In this document: positions 1 to 9,990 of the stretch, piece by piece
How positions within the stretch are numbered: position 1 is the first letter of the stretch
Layout of the letters: every line of letters starts with the position of its first letter
Origin: Oscheius dolichura
Taxonomy: Eukaryota; Nematoda; Chromadorea; Rhabditida; Rhabditidae
DNA: 64,000 bases
Direction: 5' to 3'
Assembly: GCA_932521035.1 (NCBI GenBank)
Contig: OW051496.1
Location: 7,936,001 to 8,000,000 of the forward strand
The notes under the pieces: model-generated
What the model saw: only the letters and a program-made list of their open reading frames with translations
Database searches by the model: none
Told to the model about the DNA's origin: nothing
Translations under genes and position numbers: made by a program

Positions 1-180
1 TCTTCTTATTTTATCCTCTTTTGGGACGAGATTTTCTCGAAATCCGCTGAAAAAGCCATTAGAGAGCAGTGTCATCCGCTGTACAAAAAGGTGACGAGCC
101 GATCGGCATCCCCCTCCGGCCCCTTTTCCTCTTCATCCCCTCCCCAGCTTGGTTGTATCTCTATCTGCTCTAAAATCTAG
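1..180 (+). CDS. Possible C-terminal end of an upstream gene (partial)
   Basis: Frame 1 is open from the first base to a TAG at 178-180, giving about 59 residues. The first half (tryptophan, aromatic and charged residues, then IREQCHPLY) reads like protein; the second half is Ser/Pro-rich and could be noncoding. The window cuts off any start, so no family can be named. A donor-like GTGACG near position 91 means coding sequence could stop earlier. The next gene starts 29 bp downstream of this stop. Low certainty. Confidence 0.28.
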   Translation, partial: SSYFILFWDEIFSKSAEKAIREQCHPLYKKVTSRSASPSGPFSSSSPPQLGCISICSKI

Positions 181-208
181 TCCTCCCTCTTCTCATTTCA
201 GGTAAACC

Positions 209-948
209 ATGGCCCCAAAAGGCAAGACTGCTCCGGATGCTCGCAGCTTTGCCGACCCCATCGTCTACATGAGCAAGGATCGCACAAAGGGCTTCCACAG
301 CTTTGTCAGTTATCCTTTCCCGAAAACCAGGGGCTCTATCTTCCAGTTCATTTCGTTTGTCCTCGCTGTCGTCCAGTTCGTCCTCCTCGGATTGGTTGCC
401 AAGGACTACTTCGACCGTCCCAACGACTACAATGTCAATTCTGTCAGCTGCTCACTCCTTCTCCTCAATGTTCTTCTATTTCTAGGCTGTTCGTTGGAAT
501 CTGTGGGCTGGCTCGACCCTGCTCCTCCTGGTTGGTCTCCTCCTGAAGAACAAGAGATTCCTGATCCCGATGCTCGTTTCCTACTGGACTGTCCTCGGCA
601 CCTTCCTCCTCGTCGCTGCCTATTCCGCCGCCATGGTTGTCCTCCCCGAGCTCTTCGCCATCCCCTTCATGGTCTGTTCCCCCACTTCCTTCACAAACCA
701 ACGCTGTTCAGAGTACCAAATATTACAACGAGGTGATGATCAACCACCAGCTAAGGCAGTATCTCTTCCGCGACTCCCTCGCCACCATGGGTCTCTGTAT
801 TGGAATGGCCACGGTTTGGTGTCTCCCCCTCACGGCCATCCAGAAGTGTTACTACTACCTGGGAGAGAAGGCCACTGCCGGGGAACGCGACCAGAAGGCC
901 GACGACAAGGAGGACCAGCTAAAGGTGACTGAAAGCCAGCTGGTCTAG
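209..948 (+). CDS. Small four-pass membrane protein, copy 1
   Basis: Three exons (209-442, 486-671, 712-948) join in phase 0 to encode 218 residues. Introns are 43 and 40 nt. Four hydrophobic segments lie at about residues 43-65, 84-100, 110-138 and 165-188. The N-terminus is soluble (MAPKGKTAPDAR), and the C-terminal tail is charged, rich in Asp, Lys and Glu. The loop after the second segment carries LLKNKRFLIP, a pattern echoed in the next three genes. The start is the first ATG after an acceptor-like TTTCAG ending at 201, possibly a trans-splice site. AATAAA follows at about 959. This is the first of four adjacent same-strand genes of similar size and topology. No function is recognised; it is a nematode-type 4-TM family. 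Confidence 0.82.
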
Positions 949-1108
949 AACTATTCGAATAAATCTACGCATCGAGCTGTGTTTTTCATTTTAAATTGAT
1001 CAATGAAAAAAAGAGAAAAAGGAGAGCGATCATGCCGTTGCTCTGATTCATCAAAAACACCCTGTTGTTCCATTCTTCTCCCGGCACCCCTCGACCAAAC
1101 CATTCGCT

Positions 1109-1988
1109 ATGCCTCCTTCGGAGAATCTCGGCAATATTCGTCTAACTCTGGATAATATCTACGACGATATGTATAAGGAACAGCAACACATCCCCCGAAT
1201 ACAGGAGGAGGGATGGAGATTGAACCTCTGGCAGATTTGGAAGGTAAGGAGGCTCGCTCCTCCCACCAATCTGAATTGGCCCCTATTTTTGATTCCGGAC
1301 ACTTTTATGGTTATAACTCGCTCACTTCTTGATCTTTTTTGGAGATTTAAAAACCCAAATAGATAGTATTTCCTAGCCGAACTGATAGGTTGTTTTCCTT
1401 GGCTGGGGCTGGACTTACGGACTTCTCTTCCCCTATTTAAAAGTCCCGTTCAGATGTCGTCCCTTTGCCTCGCAGCCCTTCATCTATCCATCCTACTCTT
1501 TGTAACTGGCGACCTTCAACTTGCCGGCCCTTACAGCCTGTTTCTAGGAATGGCTTTTGACGGGCTAGCCTCGCTCTTCCTCTACGCCGCGGCCATCACC
1601 GCCATCCTCTCTTGGATCGTCGGCTCTTTGCTCAAAAAACCCGCCCTGACCTATCAAATGTTCGGGATCTACGTAACTGTGATGCTTTATGTGCTGATCT
1701 TCGCGGCCCTAGAATTCATTAGTGCCCTCATCGAGTTATTCCTCCCCCATTCAAGCAGAAGTTAGTTTTATAGAGATTGAAAACAATACATTTGAAGATG
1801 ATTTCGAAGACGGAGTTCACTACTCTCTTCTGGTCTTGATGCTCTCCCTCGTGGCTGTGCTCTCCTTCCCCTACCCGGTGATGTCTCTCTATCGATGGTG
1901 GAGAGAGATCCATGCCCTGCCGGTGGAAGTGGTCGAGCCTCCTAGAACAATTGGAGAGATCCCGACAAAGATGATCTATTACATTTGA
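1109..1988 (+). CDS. Small four-pass membrane protein, copy 2
   Basis: Exons 1109-1243, 1454-1721 and 1759-1988 encode 210 residues. The first intron is 210 nt and the second 37 nt; the second is needed to switch frame and completes a split Lys codon. After a 45-residue soluble N-terminus come three hydrophobic segments in exon 2. A short acidic, Asn-containing loop follows, with a possible glycosylation site (ENNTFEDD), then a fourth segment. SLLKKPALTY after the second segment matches the Lys-rich cytosolic motif of copies 1 and 4. AATAAA lies at about 2002, just after the stop. The gene begins 160 bp after copy 1 ends, compatible with an operon. Function unknown. Confidence 0.78.
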
Positions 1989-2223
1989 GCTGTAAATAAC
2001 GAATAAAGGTGTCGCTTTAGTTTTCAGTGTTCCACATTTCTCAGCACTTTCTGCTCAATTAGACGCTATTTTTGTTATGGAGTTTTGACCAAAAAGAATA
2101 GCTCGACCTTGACCACCCAGAAAAGCGAGGGTTCGAATGCCAGGGGAAGAAACGCTTCTGTGTGCTCCTCTCATTTAATTTTTCTTTCCTCAACCATATC
2201 ACCTTCTGTTTTTTTTCCAGAGA

Positions 2224-2954
2224 ATGCCGTTGGAATTCCCCTATCCCGCCTCTTCAATCAGATCCCGGCTCTTCGCTCTGAGAGACGATACCGCTGCCCA
2301 GAAAGCCCTCAAAGAGGTCTACCAGATCTACTGCCGTGTGAACATCTTATTTTTGAGTTTCCACGCTCTGCTAATTACCTCTTTCCTGGGTGCTGTGATG
2401 TCCGTCTACTTTATGTTCTACGCCACGGTGTTGTACATGACCGGCCCGGAAATATCTGTCTCTTATGTAGGTGCTACCCACTCTAATTACCGTCTCCCTT
2501 CCAGATTCATCAATTCTGTGAGACTCTCTTCTGTGGAATCCTGTCAGCAGTCCTCTTCGCTGCCCTCTACTGTCAGAAGCAGTATATCCTGGCAGGGACG
2601 AGTGCCTTCTTCTCCTTGTTCTCCTGGCTCCAATTTGGGAAGATGCTTTTCGCAGTGGGGATGGCTCTCTTTCCTCTCTCCCCCATCTCTGCCTCTATTT
2701 TTGGAGAATCCACAATGAAAAAGCTGGCCGCGTCAGCAGAACTTCGCGAAGGTTTCTCTCCTCCTAATTTCCTTCTATAAAACTCCAAAATTCTAGAAGT
2801 GATCCACTTTTGGGCCACCAGAATCGTCCTCTACCACCTCTACTACCAATTCCTCCAGTATACTGCACTGGTCACTGCCAAATGTGGTGTCTTCTTTGTC
2901 TTGAAGAAGAACGACGACAAAATGGCCGATACCACCTACCTTACCCTGCTCTAA
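2224..2954 (+). CDS. Small four-pass membrane protein, copy 3
   Basis: Exons 2224-2466, 2505-2751 and 2797-2954 give 215 residues, with introns of 38 and 45 nt. The start follows a pyrimidine tract and CCAG at 2217-2220, a likely trans-splice acceptor. Hydrophobic segments lie at about residues 41-70, 88-106, 109-140 and 166-195. The tail ends in Lys/Asp-rich residues and TYLTLL. It keeps the four-pass layout of its neighbours but has diverged most in sequence (YCQKQYIL at the position of the KN motif). AATAAA lies at 2978. Molecular role not recognised. Confidence 0.8.
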
Positions 2955-3290
2955 CTGCTTGTAACCATTTCCCAACCAATAAACCATCTGATGATCATTG
3001 TTTCTGTCAATAGGGCGGCTCCTTTAGTTTTTATTGCTGCTTGTAACGCGGTATCTAAATCCTAGGGGCAAACAGGGAGGCACAGGTGAGTTATCGTATC
3101 AGGTGGGCGGCTACTCTCTTTCTCGAGTTATCATAATGACCTGCCACTGTGTGACAGCGGGTGGTGGGCAGTTCTTCGCCTGGCAGCCGGGCTGAAAGAT
3201 CTTCTTCGGCCTGTCCTCTCCATTTTACAGTTTCTATAGGACACAATCTCCTCTCCTTCTTTCTCACCTTCCAAAAGTCAATTCTAGATC

Positions 3291-4027
3291 ATGTCACACC
3301 AGTATGAAACCTTCTCCGACAAGTTCTTTCGTGCCGTTTGCGGCTACAGCCGTGCCCGAAGTGCAAACACCGATCCTTCGGTCTCATTCGGGCCATTCAC
3401 TCTCCAACCCCAGGTAAAATCAAGCAGAACCTACTGTAAATAGCTCCTAAAATTCCAGACCGGTGTCATCCTCCTGGCCGTCCTTTCGGCTATGTGGCTT
3501 CCCCGTTTCGGAGCAGACTACTTCCTTCTGCGGGAACATTTCCACTTTATGGTAAGTGTTAAAAAAAGAAATTTACTGGTAAATTTGTAGATTGGAGCTT
3601 TCGCCTTCGATTTGTTCTTGGCGCTAAGCATGATTCTCGGCGTCGCCGTCAAAAACAGCTGCCTACTTCTCCCAGCCGAGATCTTCTACACTCTTTTGAG
3701 ATTCGCCCTCATCCTCGCCCAATGCTTTTTCGCCGCCTGCGTCATTTTCTTTTCTTATTTGTTCGTCTTCTGGGTAAGAAACCGAGTCGAACACGGGAAT
3801 AAAATAGCCAATTTCAGGAGACGTCAGTTGAGCGGGATCATTTGGTCTTCATCCAAAGAGCCGTGCCCACCGCCGTACTCACCCTATCTGTTCTCCTTCC
3901 ATTGGTGGAGATGACCGGCTTCTATGTGCAATGTCTTCACCTCACCCGTAGAAGCTACACCATCTGCGTCTTCCCAGAAGACACCGAAGAGAAGAAATGC
4001 CCTATTGAAGACAGCGACTTGGCCTAG
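3291..4027 (+). CDS. Small four-pass membrane protein, copy 4
   Basis: Four exons (3291-3413, 3459-3551, 3591-3773, 3818-4027) join in phase 0 to encode 202 residues. All three introns are short (45, 39, 44 nt), with good GTAA donors and CAG/TAG acceptors. Four hydrophobic segments are present. GVAVKNSCLLLP after the second repeats the Lys-Asn motif of copy 1. The C-terminal tail has several cysteines and ends in an acidic stretch. TCTAG ends 3 bp before the ATG, consistent with trans-splicing. AATAAA is at about 4131. It is last in the row of four and 336 bp from copy 3. Function unknown. Confidence 0.83.
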
Positions 4028-4139
4028 AAGCTTCCTCGCCTCATTTGTGCAATATTACCCTTATTTACTCCCAATCAAATTGTATTTCATCTTTTTTTTT
4101 CATTTTTTTTATTTCATCTTAATGTGACATTAATAAACC

Positions 4140-4957
4140 ATAATAGTCTATATTCTGTTAAAACCTGCATTAGAAGTCTTCCGGGTGTCTTTTCGCCCAT
4201 ATCAGCTGTCTTTTTGGTTCAGAACACAGCAGAATACTGAAAATGAACGAATTCGCTGCTTGTGATCGTCAAACCCCGCAAAACAAGCTGTCTTCTATCA
4301 CTTCTCCTTCGAAATAGCCTCAATTGGTCGGTAGGAGGCGCCTGTCCCCTGCGTCTCTAATCTGCCGGCCAGCGCGCAGAGAAAGGCTCGCCTCCCGCAT
4401 AGCGACTCGGCAGCAGCCGGCGCTGACTACCCCGCCGCCCGCTGCCAGTGTCGGTTTTAACCCAGTATCTCAAGGTACTAAGGGAGTCTGACCATAGCTT
4501 GACTATGCGTCAAAACCAAAGTTTTTGGAAAAGCCCAACCGGGGACATCCGGGGGCAACATGACCAGGTCTCTCTCTCCCCGTTTCGAGTAAAGGAACAA
4601 GAGTGCTGTATTTGAGGATTTTTATTCGTGCGTATTTTTTAATATTTAGTGAACCAGCTTCAAATTTCAATTTCTTTTATGGGGCTCGTTTTCCGTATTT
4701 CCTGCAATGCAAAGCATTTGACTGCCTACCAGAAGAATAATCAGCAAAGAAATTCTCGAAAACATGTGAAAATATCGAAATAATGATCAAAAACGAAAAT
4801 AATGCTTTGAAATTCAAATGCAGTTTGGGCGGGACCTGGGCGCACTTGGGCGCACTCTTTCGCCTGACCTGACTGTTCCTTTAACGACGCGTGTTTGATT
4901 ATGTTTGTAACGGTGTTCGGTACTTTTATCGGTTTTTTAATTGCTAAAAATTCGGTA
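4140..4957. other. Intergenic, no gene recognised
   Basis: No open frame with splice support was found. It holds a GC-rich patch at about 4320-4455 and, at 4591-4632, a copy of a motif also found at the 3' end of the M20-like gene (see repeat entry). The right part runs AT-rich into the left end of the Tc1-like element. Confidence 0.5.
4591..4632 (-). repeat. Dispersed 3'-UTR-like motif, copy 1
   Basis: About 40 bp here are nearly identical (two or three differences) to 14732-14771. That second copy lies immediately downstream of the stop codon of the minus-strand M20-like gene. On the minus strand both copies contain AATAAAAATCC, a poly(A)-signal-like string. No M20-like coding sequence is visible beside this copy, so it may be the end of a dispersed element or a stray UTR duplicate. 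Confidence 0.6.
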
Positions 4958-6347
4958 ATAAGAAATCTTATTCAAGGATAAAACCCATTAGTATTGCAGA
5001 GGAAAAAAAATTACACAATTTTGATCGAGTTGACGCGGGCCAAAAGTTTATAAAAAATTTCAACAATGCGGGAAAACACGATAAATAATAGCCATTACAA
5101 CTGATAAATAGGAATATCCTATATAATATATCAATACTTAGTAGCGTAACCTTTTGACTCTATTACAGCCTTAATTCTTGCTGGCATTGAATCGATGAGC
5201 TTATGGAGAGTGGCGGCATCGATCTTCTGCCATTCCTTGTTGAGAACATCGTATTTTTCATCACCATTTTTGACTTTGATGCTTTTTGTACGGCGGTCTA
5301 GTTCCTCCCAAAGATGTTCTATCGGATTGATATCTGGGCTTTGACTTGGCTATTCCAGTACCTCAACATTTTCTTGATTGTACCATTGCTTCACAACGCC
5401 ACTGGTGTGTTTCGGGTCGTTGTCTTGCTGGTAGATCCAATTCAGAGGCATATTTTGCCTGGCATATGGAAGCATATGATTTGTCAAGATGTCCTTATAA
5501 ACAAAACGGTCCATAATGCCTTGGATGCGATGCAATGGACCGACTCCATAATGGCTGAAGCAGCCCCAAACCATGATACTCCCTCCTCCATGCTTTACTG
5601 TTATCGTTTGGTATTTTGGATTGAATCGTGTGTTCACAGGACGCCTTACATATCGAACTCCGTCAGTTCCAAACAAGCAAAATTTACTTTCATCTGAGAA
5701 TAAGACTTTTTGCCAGTCTTGCTTGCTCCAGTGTCTGTACTTTTTGGAGTCGGGCTTACCTGTTCTTTACACTAATCAGCGGTTTCTTGCTAGGTCTTCT
5801 GCCATAAAGTCCAGCATCACGTAGCCTCCTTTTCACAGTACTTTGGCTTACTGTAAGCCCTTGGAATTTTTTTAAATCTCGTTGAACATCAGTTGAACTA
5901 AGCCTTGGATTCTTGTTTGAAGCACGGACGATCATTTTGTCATCTTTTTTCGTGATAACTTTTGGTCTAGCAGATCGTGGGGCTTTCACAACGTCCTTGT
6001 TCTTCTTATAGCGTTTGTAAATGGCTGTTACAGTTGACGGAGAGATCTGAAACATTGAAGCAATGTCGATCTTTTTCTCCTTCTTGTTGACGGCTTCGAC
6101 GACTTTCTTTTGAATTATCAGAGGAATTTCAGCACGTTTGCCAATCTGAAAAATCATGATTAATATGAAAATTAAAAAAATGTGAAGAACGGCAATGAAA
6201 AACACAAAATATAATCAAAAAAAAGGAGAACCCGCAAATTTTATAAACTTTTGACCCGCGCCAACTCAATAAAAATTGTCTAATTTTTTTCCTCTGCAAT
6301 ACTAATGGTTTTTATCCTTGTCCTTATCCTTGAATAAGATTTCTTAT
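4958..6347 (-). mobile_element. Degenerate Tc1-like (Tc1/mariner) DNA transposon
   Basis: Terminal inverted repeats of roughly 100 bp bracket the element (about 4958-5062 and 6236-6347). They share CATTAGTATTGCAGAGG and further inward TCAAAAGTTTATAAA-type sequence. The right repeat carries an extra short duplication. A transposase of the Tc1 DD34E type is encoded on the minus strand but is broken. The outermost part of each repeat is itself nearly palindromic, which makes the exact boundary and the TA target duplication uncertain. Confidence 0.85.
5131..6157 (-). pseudogene. Tc1-type transposase, DD34E, disrupted
   Basis: Reading the minus strand, an N-terminal helix-turn-helix region (IASMFQISPSTV and QSTVKRRLRDAGLYG) is followed by catalytic blocks. 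These are FSDESKF (first Asp), QQDNDPKHTS (second Asp) and DINPIEHLWEELD (Glu). The spacing from the Asp of QDNDP to the Glu is 34 residues, the DD34E signature. Two lesions kill the frame. One is a stop plus frameshift with an apparent small deletion near 5740-5760. The other is a TAG at about 5350 where the family normally has Trp (before PSQSPDINP). The 5' end may include an intron, since TTTTTCAG precedes IGKRAEIP. The C-terminus ends at TATKY-like residues before 5131. Confidence 0.88.
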
Positions 6348-7940
6348 GCAATTGTTAATATGTGTTTAAAATTTGGTAGAAATCCATAGAGAGATGAAAT
6401 CAACGGGGGTTTTGTTTTCAGCAGTTGAAAATTACGCGATTTGCTTGAAAATGGCTCCCGACACGAAAGCCAGTTAGACCTTTGAATGTCGTCTTTTTTC
6501 TTGACAGACTATAAAGCTTTTTGGGTTGTGGGCGCGAAAAGATGCTGCCACAAGCTAAAAAATGGCATAGTGTTTCAAAGAAATTTTGTAAACTGAAACG
6601 AAGAGCAAGGCCGTCTCATCCAAGATCTCATCAACAAACGTGAAAAATTCCATAATACGCAATCTCACCGCGCGTTTGCGTGATCCCGGCTGTTGCTTCT
6701 GTATTACTATAACTGATGCTAGTAAATAACTTCGTAAGACGTTACTGTCTGTTTTGCGGGCAACTTCTATTAATTTTTGCAGTTTATATATTGGGCGCGA
6801 AATGCTAAATCTATAGATAATTTAAGTAAGCATCTCTGCTATTAGAGTGGCCAATAACTGCTATCATTCATTCAGAACATGATCAAAAATTAATTGTCAA
6901 GATAAATTTTCTTTGCTACACTTATATATAGTCTGTTTCAAATTGAAATAACTCGGTCACTCCTTTTTTAAAGGTTAAATAAGTGGCAGATCGGACATTT
7001 TGCTGCCTGCTGTCTGTTTTGCGTGCATTTTTGCGCGAATTTCACACATGTTTTTATTGTTTTTGTCATTGTATTTGCCTACTTGAATTATTATCTGCTT
7101 TTTATATAAAAGCTCTTATGTAACGGAACTTTTTTTGGGTCTCCCGAAGGGAGGCCCCATACACTGTGTAGAGCTAAGCTTGGGGAGTATCTGTGCCAAA
7201 TATTGGAGCTTGGGAGCGAGGTACAGAGGAGGAACGGAGTCTCCAAGTTTCAAAAATGTAACATCATTTTTTCGAATTGGCCGTCGAGAGTAGGCTCATT
7301 GGAAAGAGCAGCGTGTGGCGATCCCCCGGGCCGTCAAGTTTCAGGCGTTACAAGGCGAAAAACTCGCTGCGGCGCTTTTCGCATTGGCCTTTTCTTGAAA
7401 GCGTTGTGTGCCCATCCCAAAACCTTTGCAAAATAGTGATATACACAGTTTTTTACGCTGATTCCGAATATGTAATAAAAAATTAGCTAAATGGGTTAGT
7501 TTTTTAGCTATAACATCAAACATTTTATTTCATGTTTGTATACGTAACCCATTTCGGCTACTCAAATTTGAAAACCCGACATCACTCTTATTTCGCATGG
7601 ACATTTATCCTTTGGTGCCAAATTTTCATGGAAATTGACTGAAAAATGGAAGAAAAGCAACACTAAACAGACGCGGCACGCCGTCGAACGCGTTTTCTCT
7701 AACAATTGGCCCCCAGAGCCGTAAAAGCTTCCTAAATTGACCTTATTTATCTTATTAGTGGCTCTCTCGAGCTTTATACAATTTTTTGTCAATTATTTGA
7801 AATCGACAGAAAGAAAAACTTGCTTCGGAACCTTTTTTACTACCAATTTTTCCTCCTAGAGAATGGGGAAAACTACCGACTATTTTCGTGACTTTAGGAT
7901 CTATGGTATTCTACCGAACAAAAAGGGAACTATCCGTTTG
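6348..7940. other. Intergenic, AT-rich, no gene recognised
   Basis: No coding exon could be supported on either strand. A short hairpin (CTCCCGAAGGGAG) lies near 7142. The rest is AT-rich unique-looking sequence. Confidence 0.45.
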
Positions 7941-8462
7941 CTAAAAAGAGATGAATCTCAATAAAAAAGGTGATTTGGGAGAGTCTACAAAAAGGGAACA
8001 ATAAGGAGGATACAACAAAAAGGGAACAATACTCGTTGAGGAAAAATATAACCAAATCACGGCGATCTTTTTGGATATACCTCTTCTCCAGAAAATTCCG
8101 ACAAAAATTTCGGACAGCAGCCCCCCTCGGAGATTAAAAGTAAAAAGAAAAATCAAAGTAGAAGACTGAAAGTTGTTGAACCTAAAAGCCGTGATTTGGT
8201 TATATTTTGGGCAAAACGCTCCCACCACTGCGACAACTGATGCCGAGTACAACAACTACTCCAGAACAGTGTGCCGTGGCCGAGACAACTTCGAGGAGCC
8301 ATATGGAGCCGAATCGCGCATGACCCAGAACAGTGGCAGTAAATCTCAGACCACCACATTGAAACAATGTGATGTGAAAATAAAGATTTAAAAAAAAAGA
8401 TAAAAAAAGACGGGCATAAACAGCGGACAAACAGCGTTTTTTGTATTGCGGGTTAGGGTGTC

Positions 8463-8741
8463 CAACTTTGTAGCATCAAACACTTCTTATCCAGACATAC
8501 GTTTTCGGAGTTCTTGGGCTTATTCGATGCAGAAATAAATGGAGATTCTATAGCAATTTTGGCACCAAAGTCTGTTCGCATTTTGATAGTGAAAAGCGCA
8601 AAAGACTAATTAACTTTGCTGCGCTGCATTTGTAGGAACCCAAAAAATTGCTACCAATTCTTTCGAACATGCTGAATCGAATGTAATTTACAGAAAAAGC
8701 TGAAAATGTGTGGTTTTCGAATGTTTGATGCTACAAAGTTG
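8463..8741. mobile_element. MITE-like element, about 280 bp
   Basis: The ends are inverted repeats of about 23 bp with one mismatch (CAACTTTGTAGCATCAAACA at the left; reverse complement at 8719-8741). The inside is noncoding. A target-site duplication is not obvious. Size and structure fit a miniature inverted-repeat element lying inside the larger inverted-repeat region. Confidence 0.62.
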
Positions 8742-9450
8742 TTCTTCCCGTAGAACAAAAATTGCGCGGGTCCCGGCGCGATCACTGTTGCGTTAACCTC
8801 TCTTCAGCCGCGGCGAGCTGTGTTTCAAATGGAAATGTGTTTCGCGCGCCAGGACCCCCTTCAAATTTTTCAAAACCAATTTCTTCTAAATTTTTCGATA
8901 TTCGGATTTGACATAGACTTCGAGCGTTTTTATATTTTTTGGGTAGATAATAATTCGAGTAGGCAAATGCAGTGATAAAAACAATTGAAACATGTGCAAA
9001 TGCGCGGAAAATTGCATGCAAAACTGTCGGGTTGGACCATCTAGACGGCCAAGTTGCTCCATCGACCACTTATTTATCCTTTAACCAAATACATTTCCAT
9101 TTGAAATGGACTATACTGGGTGAGGCTCCCTTTAAATGTTTTCGGCTGTTTTATGCCCTTTAAACTGTTATAACTCTAACAGCCCATTCGCAGCTCCAGT
9201 TGTTGCGGTAGATTTTAACCAAGGCATCCTTACTAGCGCCGAACAGGTAAGATGGGAGTTCTCAGAAATAATGATATGAAAGTTGTTATAATTTCCAACT
9301 TCGAGATTGGTGGGACTTTTGTTAGAGACGAATAGAGATGGATGCAGATCTCTCTAGAGCACGTCATCAAGTAACTTTATTTCACACAAACCCCCTTCCA
9401 TAGGAAATTCTCTCATAGGAAATAGTTTATATCGTGAAATTTTGGCAAAT

Positions 9451-9568
9451 TCGATACGATACGATACGATATGGTAACTGCTGTATCGTATCGTCCACGA
9501 TACGATATGTATCATCAGTCGGTGTATCGTAACCGATACGATATGTATTGTATCGTATCGTTGTATCG
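9451..9568. repeat. CGATA-type satellite/microsatellite patch
   Basis: About 118 bp are built from degenerate repeats of CGATACGATA and its complement TATCGTATCG. The arrangement alternates direct and inverted units and is strongly self-complementary. No coding potential is evident. Confidence 0.8.
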
Positions 9569-9990
9569 GGCAACTCTGATATAAACGATAAATAGGACTG
9601 AAAGTTGCAGATCCTAACCGGTAGCAGTGATTTGGTTATATTTTTCCTCAACGAGTATTGTTCCCTTTTTGTAGAGTCTCCCAAATCACCCTTTTTAATG
9701 AGATTTCATCTTTTTACAAGACGGGTTTTACATAGAACCCGTTGGTAGAGAGAACCAAATTGGAACGTGACAAAAAATACCACTTTCTTATGGGACACCG
9801 TAATAGTTTATTCCACGATTGTCTACACCGTTTCCATGAGATCTTTCTCTCTCCTTTCATGCACGGGTTGCTGCACGCATTTTTTTTGTGCTAACACTAA
9901 GCCAGCCGGGTTTTCCAAATTTATCTCCACCTTTTGGTCCTATTGACCACTTGTGGTAAATTTCACTTTTATTCCAACTTCTATCTTTAG

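Larger units (their letters stand above)
7941..9717. repeat. Inverted-repeat element with nested copies
   Basis: A block at about 7948-8060 (AAAAAGGGAACAATACTCG, then AAATATAACCAAATCAC) recurs in inverted orientation at about 9620-9717. A third partial copy, in the orientation of the right arm, lies at about 8163-8200 (GACTGAAAGTTG and GTGATTTGGTTATATTTT). The two outer arms could be ends of one non-autonomous DNA element about 1.8 kb long, with a shorter palindromic derivative at 7948-8210. No transposase is seen inside. It encloses the MITE at 8463 and the CGATA repeat. Confidence 0.6.

Noticed and set aside
5314..5697. Plus-strand frame inside the Tc1 element
   Set aside because: It is the complement of the transposase coding sequence.
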